Assembly (NCBI RefSeq): GCF_937890665.1
Contig: NZ_CALADU010000108.1
Location: 1-18,207 of the forward strand
Direction of reading: 5' to 3'
From: an uncultured Subdoligranulum sp.
GTDB taxonomy: Bacteria; Bacillota_A; Clostridia; Oscillospirales; Ruminococcaceae
DNA: 18,207 bases
The number at the start of each line of letters is the position of its first letter. The stretch's first letter is position 1. A program made the translations under genes and the position numbers. A model generated the notes under the pieces. It saw nothing but the letters and a program-made list of their open reading frames with translations, was not told the origin of the DNA and searched no databases. Shown here piece by piece: positions 13,515-18,207 of the stretch.

Positions 13515-14417
13515 ATGGAAAACGCCAAACAACTGCGCAACACCCTGTTGTTGGTTTTTGCGGCGCTGCTCTGGGGCACGGCTTTTGTGGCCCAAAGCGT
13601 GGGCAGCAGCTATATGGGGCCCTACACCTTTCTGGCCAGCCGCAGTTGGCTGGCCTGTGCCTTTTTGCTGGGGCTGATGGCGGTGCGCCGGGTGGGGCAG
13701 CACCGCAAAGGGGTGCGGCTGCCCTTCTGGCTGCACCGCAAAACGCTGGCGCTGGGCGGGACGCTTTGCGGCGTGGTGCTGTTTGCCGCGTCGGCGGCCC
13801 AGCAGATGGGCATTGGCACCACCAGCACCGCCAAGGCCGGGTTTATGACCGCCCTCTATGTGGTGCTGGTGCCGGTCTGCGGCATCTTTCTCGGTAAGCG
13901 GCCGGGGGTCAAACTGTGGGTCTGTGTGGCGGTCAGCGTGGTGGGGCTTTACCTGCTCTGCTTGGCCGGACGGGACACGCTGGGTCTGACCGGTGGGGAA
14001 TGGCAGTTGCTCCTCTGCGCCGTTTTGTTTACGCTGCAAATTTTGCTGGTCAACCATTTCAGCCCCCGGCTGGACGGTGTCCAGCTCAGCTTTGCCCAGT
14101 TTTTTATCGTGTCGATGCTTTCCACCGTCTGTATGTTTGTCTTTGAACAGCCCACCCCCCAACAGTTTGCCGGGGCGGCGGTATCGGTGCTGTACTGCGG
14201 CATCATGTCCAGCGGTGTGGCCTACACGTTGCAGATCATAGGCCAGCGGGAGCTGGACCCCACCATTGCCAGTCTGGCCATGTGTTTGGAAAGCGTCTTC
14301 AGTGCGCTGGCCGGATGGCTCCTTTTGGGGCAGACCCTCTCGGACGCCGAGCTGGCGGGCTGCGTGTTGATGTTTGGTGCCATTGTGGCCAGCCAACTGC
14401 CCGACCGGCGGCGCTGA
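13515..14417 (+). CDS. EamA/DMT-family permease
   Basis: This 300-residue membrane protein of the drug/metabolite transporter superfamily has two EamA repeats, at about residues 9-140 and 157-293, and about ten helices. Seen: the opening LLLVFAALLWGTAFVAQSVG (11-30), with the W-G-x-x-F motif common at the start of the first repeat. A GFMTALYVVLVPVCGIFLGKRP segment around residues 109-130 and a SLAMCLESVFSALAGWLLLGQ segment near the C-terminus are both typical ends of EamA repeats. The substrate (amino acid, nucleotide sugar or other metabolite) cannot be told. The ATG at 13515 has a rather distant GGGAGGG as its only ribosome site, so translation may be modest. It follows the lipoprotein terminator, lacks a clear promoter, and is followed 40 nt later by the ABC exporter genes, which may be co-transcribed. 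Confidence 0.9.
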   Translation: MENAKQLRNTLLLVFAALLWGTAFVAQSVGSSYMGPYTFLASRSWLACAFLLGLMAVRRVGQHRKGVRLPFWLHRKTLALGGTLCGVVLFAASAAQQMGIGTTSTAKAGFMTALYVVLVPVCGIFLGKRPGVKLWVCVAVSVVGLYLLCLAGRDTLGLTGGEWQLLLCAVLFTLQILLVNHFSPRLDGVQLSFAQFFIVSMLSTVCMFVFEQPTPQQFAGAAVSVLYCGIMSSGVAYTLQIIGQRELDPTIASLAMCLESVFSALAGWLLLGQTLSDAELAGCVLMFGAIVASQLPDRRR

Positions 14418-14443
14418 CCCCGATGATTTGGTATAGGAATTTT

Positions 14444-14449
14444 AGGAGG
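14444..14449 (+). promoter_or_regulatory. Shine-Dalgarno that decides the start of the first ABC gene
   Basis: AGGAGG at 14444-14449 lies only 2 nt before an ATG at 14452 but 8 nt before an in-frame ATG at 14458. Normal spacing favours the second ATG, which removes two residues from the longer reading. Confidence 0.75.
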
Positions 14450-14457
14450 CGATGTCC

Positions 14458-16191
14458 ATGCAGGATCTTCGGTTGATCTTTGGTTACAGCAAACCCTACC
14501 GGCGGGATCTGGTGGTGGCGGTGGCGCTGCTCTTTGTGGAATGTGGGTGCGAGATGGTCATTCCGGTGCTCATGTCCACCCTCATCGACGAGGGCGTGCC
14601 CGCCCACGATCTGTCCATCATTCTGCGGCAGGGTGGGCTGATGGTACTCTGCGCGGTATTGGCGCTGATTACCGGGCTGCTCTATGCCCGGTTTGCCGCC
14701 CGGTATGCCAACGGCTTTGCGGCGGAACTGCGTTTGGCCGAGTACGCCGCCGTCCAAAAGTTCGACTTCGCCAATCTGGACCATTTTTCCACCGCGTCGC
14801 TGGTCACCCGAATGACCACCGACGCCACCGTGCTGCTCAACGCCGTCAACACCGGCCTGCGGCCCTTGGTGCGCAGCCCCATCATGCTCTTTATGGGGTT
14901 GGGCATGGCCTTTGTTTTGAGTCCCAAACTCACCATCGTCTTTTTGGTGACGGCCCCCGTTCTGGCGATCATGCTGGCGTGGATCGTCAGTAAGGTGGCC
15001 CCCCTTTACGGCCGCCAGCAAAGCGCGGTGGACCACCTCAACAGCCGCATTCAGGAATCCCTCACCGCCATCCGGGTCATCAAAGCCTTCGTCCGGGGCG
15101 ATTGGGAAAACCAACAGTTTGAGGAGGTCAACGGGGAACTCAGCGACGCCAGTACCGAAACCTTCCGTTTTGCCGTGCTGAACACCCCCTCTTTCCAGTT
15201 CGTCATGTACACCGCCATCCTCTGCATTATGTGGTTCGGCGGTGGGTTCATCCTGCAAGGTACCATGAAGGTGGGCCAGTTGACCGGCTTCCTCAGCTAT
15301 GTGCTGCAGGTGCTCAACTCGGTCATGATGTTCTCCGGCGTCTTTTTGCAGATGACCCGTTCGCTGGCCAGCGCCCGCCGGATCCGGGAAGTCCTTACCG
15401 AACATCCGGCGCTGGACAACGCTGCCCAGCCGGTCACCACCATCCCCAACGGCGCCATCGACTTTGAAAACGTCAGCTTCAAGTACAACCTCAAAGCCAA
15501 AAAGAACGCCCTATCGGACATCACCCTGCATATCCCTGCGGGGGCTACGGTGGGCATCATCGGCGGCACCGGCTCGGCCAAGACCACGCTGGTCCAACTG
15601 ATCCCCCGCCTCTACGACGCCACCACCGGCACCGTCAAGGTGGGCGGCCACAACGTGCGGGACTACGATTTGGCTGCCCTGCGGGACGCTGTGGGCATCG
15701 TACTGCAAAAGAACCTGCTGTTCTCGGGCACCATCCGGGAAAACCTGCAATGGGGCAACCCCGACGCCACCGACGAGGAACTGTGGGCGGCGTGCCGGGC
15801 CGCCCATGCCGACGAATTTCTCTCCCGCATGCCGGATGGGCTGGACACCGATCTGGGGCAGGGGGGCGTCAATGTGTCGGGCGGCCAAAAGCAGCGCCTC
15901 TGCATTGCCCGCACGCTGCTCAAACATCCCAAGGTGTTGATCTTTGACGATTCCACCAGCGCGGTGGACACCGCCACCGAGTCGGGCATCCGCCATGCGC
16001 TGGCCCAACTCACCGATGTGACCAAACTCATCATCGCCCAGCGCATCAGCTCGGTACAGAGCGCCGACCTCATCGTGATTCTGGAGGATGGCCGTCTGCA
16101 CGCGGTGGGCACCCATGAAGAGCTGCTGGCTCACGACACCATCTATCAGGAAATCTATCAGTCCCAGATGAAAGGGGGCGACGCACAATGA
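14458..16191 (+). CDS. ABC exporter half-transporter with a degenerate ATP site
   Basis: This 577-residue protein has an N-terminal six-helix membrane domain (about 1-310) and a C-terminal ATPase domain (about 335-577). Seen: Walker A GGTGSAKT (369-376), where the usual glycine before Lys is Ala374; signature VSGGQ (473-477); and Walker B LIFDD, with Asp498 in place of the catalytic Glu. The H-loop is IIAQR, with Gln528 in place of His. The last two changes are the known marks of the degenerate site in heterodimeric exporters such as TM287/288 and BmrCD. Its partner is the next gene, which overlaps by ATGA. Such pairs export drugs, peptides or lipids, but the cargo is unknown. Start choice is explained by the ribosome site at 14444. 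It is full length with no frame problem. Confidence 0.95.
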   Translation: MQDLRLIFGYSKPYRRDLVVAVALLFVECGCEMVIPVLMSTLIDEGVPAHDLSIILRQGGLMVLCAVLALITGLLYARFAARYANGFAAELRLAEYAAVQKFDFANLDHFSTASLVTRMTTDATVLLNAVNTGLRPLVRSPIMLFMGLGMAFVLSPKLTIVFLVTAPVLAIMLAWIVSKVAPLYGRQQSAVDHLNSRIQESLTAIRVIKAFVRGDWENQQFEEVNGELSDASTETFRFAVLNTPSFQFVMYTAILCIMWFGGGFILQGTMKVGQLTGFLSYVLQVLNSVMMFSGVFLQMTRSLASARRIREVLTEHPALDNAAQPVTTIPNGAIDFENVSFKYNLKAKKNALSDITLHIPAGATVGIIGGTGSAKTTLVQLIPRLYDATTGTVKVGGHNVRDYDLAALRDAVGIVLQKNLLFSGTIRENLQWGNPDATDEELWAACRAAHADEFLSRMPDGLDTDLGQGGVNVSGGQKQRLCIARTLLKHPKVLIFDDSTSAVDTATESGIRHALAQLTDVTKLIIAQRISSVQSADLIVILEDGRLHAVGTHEELLAHDTIYQEIYQSQMKGGDAQ

Positions 16192-18050
16192 TGAAAGTCA
16201 CCGGCGGGCGCCGCCAGCAAAATTTGGGGCATACCCTCAGCCGTCTGGGGGTCTATCTCAAACATCACTGCGTCATGTTGGCGCTGGTGGCCGTGCTGGC
16301 CTCCCTCAGCGCGTTGGCCGCTTTGCTGGGCACCTACATGATCCGCCCGGTGGTCAACGGCCTGCTGGAAAACGGCAGCCTGACCTATCTGGCGCAAGGG
16401 GTGGGCCTGACAGCAGGGATCTATCTGGTAGGCGCGCTGTGCACGCTGGGGTATAGCCAGATCATGGTCCGGGCCGCCCAAAAGATCCTGCGGGAGATCC
16501 GCCGCGATCTGTTCGCCCACCTGCAAACCCTGCCGCTGCAATTCTTCGACACCCACCGCAAGGGCGACCTGATGAGCCTTTTCACCAACGACGTGGATAC
16601 CGTGTCGGATGCGCTGAACAATAGCTTTGCGCTGGTCATCCAGACCTTCATTCAGGTGGCGGGCACCTTGGTCATGCTTTTTGTGCTGAACTGGCGGTTG
16701 TCGCTGCTGGTGGTGGTGGGCTACGCCGCCATGTTCTGGTATATCAATTTCAGTACCCAGCACAGCCGGGTCTACTACGCCAAACAACAGGGCTGTCTGG
16801 GCGAACTGGATGCCTATATTGAAGAGATGATCGCCGGGCAAAAGGTCATTAAGGTGTTCAACCACCAGCAGGAAGACCTGGCCGGGTTTGCCGCCCGCAA
16901 CGAAAAGCTGCGCAAGGCCGGCACCGGTGCCCAAAGTTACGCCGCCACCATGATCCCGGCGGTGGTCAGTATCGGGTATATCAACTACGCGGTCATCGCA
17001 GTGCTGGGCGGCCTGATGGTCATGAAGGGCTGGACCGATCTGGGCAGCTTGGCCAGTTATCTGGTTTTTGTGCGGCAGACCACCATGCCCATCAACCAGT
17101 TTACCCAGCAGGGCAACTTTCTGCTGGCTGCTTTGGCGGGCGCCGAGCGAATCTTCACCGCCATGGAGGAAGACCCTGAGGTGGATCAGGGTACGGTAGA
17201 TCTGGTCACGGTGCAGCAGGCTGCCGACGGCACCCTGACGGAGTGCGCCGACGGCGAGACCACCGGCCGTTGGGCGTGGTGTGACCGCAGCCGTCCGGGG
17301 GTGCCGTTCCAGCCGCTGGAAGGGGATGTGCGGTTCCACAACGTGGATTTTGGCTACGTCAAGGGCCATCTGATTTTGCAGGGGCTGTCGCTGTATGCCA
17401 AGCCCGGCCAGAAAATCGCCTTTGTAGGTTCCACCGGTGCGGGCAAGACCACCATCACCAACCTGATCAACCGGTTTTACGATGTGACAGCCGGTTCCAT
17501 CACCTATGACGGCATCGATGTGCGCCTTATCCGCAAGGACGCGCTGCGCCGCAGTCTGGGCATTGTACTGCAGGATACCCACCTGTTCACCGGCACCGTG
17601 GCGGACAACATCCGCTTCGGCAAATTGGACGCCACCCAGCAGGAAATTGAGGAGGCTGCGAAAATCGCCAACGCGGACTCCTTCATTCGGCGCCTGCCGC
17701 AGGGTTATGATACGATGGTGACCGCCGACGGCGCTAATTTGAGCCAAGGCCAGCGCCAGTTGTTGGCCATCGCCCGGGCCGCTGTGGCCGACCCGCCGGT
17801 TCTGATTCTCGACGAGGCAACCTCCAGCATCGACACCCGCACCGAGGCTTTGATCGAAAAGGGCATGGACCGCCTGATGGAAGGCCGCACGGTGTTTGTC
17901 ATTGCCCACCGGCTGTCCACGGTGCGCAACGCCGATGCCATCATCGTACTGGAGCACGGCCGCATTGTGGAGCGCGGCACCCACGAGGAACTGCTGGCCC
18001 AGAAAGGCGAGTACTACCAGTTGTACAACGGCATGTTCGAACTGTCCTAA
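16188..18050 (+). CDS. ABC exporter half-transporter with the canonical catalytic residues
   Basis: This 620-residue partner of the preceding protein has the same membrane domain and ATPase layout. Seen: Walker A GSTGAGKT (414-421), signature LSQGQ (518-522) instead of LSGGQ, Walker B LILDE with catalytic Glu543, and H-loop His574 in VIAHRLSTV. Its signature would complete the degenerate site of the partner, while its Walker motifs complete the active site with the partner's VSGGQ, so the asymmetry is consistent across both chains. A linker of roughly 50 residues (about 335-380, with ADGETTGRWAWC) joins the two domains. I recall similar insertions in relatives from gut clostridia. The start ATG at 16188 overlaps the previous stop (ATGA). 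A second ATG directly follows, and either could be used. A GGGGG-containing site lies upstream. Confidence 0.95.
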   Translation: MMKVTGGRRQQNLGHTLSRLGVYLKHHCVMLALVAVLASLSALAALLGTYMIRPVVNGLLENGSLTYLAQGVGLTAGIYLVGALCTLGYSQIMVRAAQKILREIRRDLFAHLQTLPLQFFDTHRKGDLMSLFTNDVDTVSDALNNSFALVIQTFIQVAGTLVMLFVLNWRLSLLVVVGYAAMFWYINFSTQHSRVYYAKQQGCLGELDAYIEEMIAGQKVIKVFNHQQEDLAGFAARNEKLRKAGTGAQSYAATMIPAVVSIGYINYAVIAVLGGLMVMKGWTDLGSLASYLVFVRQTTMPINQFTQQGNFLLAALAGAERIFTAMEEDPEVDQGTVDLVTVQQAADGTLTECADGETTGRWAWCDRSRPGVPFQPLEGDVRFHNVDFGYVKGHLILQGLSLYAKPGQKIAFVGSTGAGKTTITNLINRFYDVTAGSITYDGIDVRLIRKDALRRSLGIVLQDTHLFTGTVADNIRFGKLDATQQEIEEAAKIANADSFIRRLPQGYDTMVTADGANLSQGQRQLLAIARAAVADPPVLILDEATSSIDTRTEALIEKGMDRLMEGRTVFVIAHRLSTVRNADAIIVLEHGRIVERGTHEELLAQKGEYYQLYNGMFELS

Positions 18051-18095
18051 CCAAGGCGCCATCGGAAAAAGCCCAAAGTTTTTTGCCTGAAATGC

Positions 18096-18124
18096 TTGAC
18101 AGGTACCCCGCGTTGTGCTATTAT
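18096..18124 (+). promoter_or_regulatory. Promoter of the initiator tRNA gene
   Basis: TTGACA (18096-18101), a 17-bp spacer and TATTAT (18119-18124) precede the tRNA. An overlapping TATAAT (18122-18127) would give a 20-bp spacer and is less likely. A perfect -35 fits a strongly expressed stable RNA. The sequence 18051-18095 between the ABC stop and this promoter shows no clear terminator. Confidence 0.85.
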
Positions 18125-18150
18125 AATCTAGCACCCCAACGCGGGGTGCC
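18102..18150. repeat. Large inverted repeat enclosing the tRNA promoter -10
   Basis: The left arm (18102-18120) and right arm (18129-18150) are complementary over about 19 bp, with one G-T pair and a CCC bulge at 18134-18136. The core arms ACCCCGCGTTG (18105-18115) and CAACGCGGGGT (18137-18147) are perfect. The 8-nt centre TTATAATC holds the -10 region. In the transcript, GCACCCC (18131-18137) and GGGGTGC (18143-18149) can form a 7-bp hairpin just ahead of the tRNA. Confidence 0.75.
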
Positions 18151-18157
18151 TTCATAT

Positions 18158-18207
<50 letters not shown>

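Noticed and set aside
14452..14457. The first of two in-frame ATGs as the start of the first ABC gene.
   Set aside because: It is only 2 nt from the AGGAGG, too close for normal initiation; the ATG at 14458 has 8-nt spacing.
16158..18155. A 665-codon open frame on the minus strand opposite the second ABC gene, and similar long antisense frames opposite hflX (1386-2702) and the flippase/GNAT region.
   Set aside because: These frames follow from GC-rich codon use. They are rich in His, Gln, Gly and Val, show no recognisable motif, have no promoter or ribosome site, and lie fully over genes with clear motifs.

Overview
This GC-rich window, with near-continuous coding on both strands, strong AGGAGG-type ribosome binding sites and sigma-A-type promoters, looks like the chromosome of a GC-rich Firmicute. 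The best guess is Oscillospiraceae/Ruminococcaceae (the Faecalibacterium, Gemmiger or Subdoligranulum neighbourhood). The evidence is the protein style: a Ktr-type potassium system, a heterodimeric ABC exporter with an extended linker, a clostridial-type GluRS, and HflX. Genus assignment is inference from recognition, not from a search. I see no insertion sequence, phage gene or CRISPR array.

Left part, minus strand (8696 down to 1). A promoter at 8668-8696 reads leftward into a tight six-gene run. In transcription order it encodes an MBOAT O-acyltransferase, an SGNH-like membrane-anchored partner, a GT-B-like surface-carbohydrate protein, a flippase-like multi-pass exporter, a GNAT acetyltransferase and the ribosome-associated GTPase HflX. 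The first three genes start at TTG, GTG and GTG, each behind a good Shine-Dalgarno. The logical reading is a small module that builds or modifies a cell-surface glycopolymer, moves it across the membrane and O-acylates it, with GNAT and hflX as tail genes. gltX follows with its own near-consensus promoter at 1404-1432 and runs off the left edge of the window.

Middle part, plus strand (8865-12651). A 93-residue membrane protein of unknown role comes first. Then the ktrB-ktrA potassium uptake operon has its own promoter, a 12-bp palindrome just upstream, and a leader of about 150 nt with strong hairpins. A monocistronic kdgK (2-keto-3-deoxygluconate kinase) follows, with its own promoter, an imperfect inverted repeat over the -10, and a strong terminator.

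Right part, plus strand (12714-18207). A promoter drives an unknown lipoprotein, followed by a terminator. An EamA/DMT permease comes next, then two overlapping half-ABC exporter genes. These form an asymmetric heterodimer with one degenerate and one canonical ATP site. The window ends in the first 50 nt of an initiator tRNA-fMet gene, whose promoter sits inside a large inverted repeat. No gene-free stretch exceeds 300 bases. The two longest gaps are 8631-8864 (divergent promoters) and 9147-9428 (ktr promoter and structured leader).
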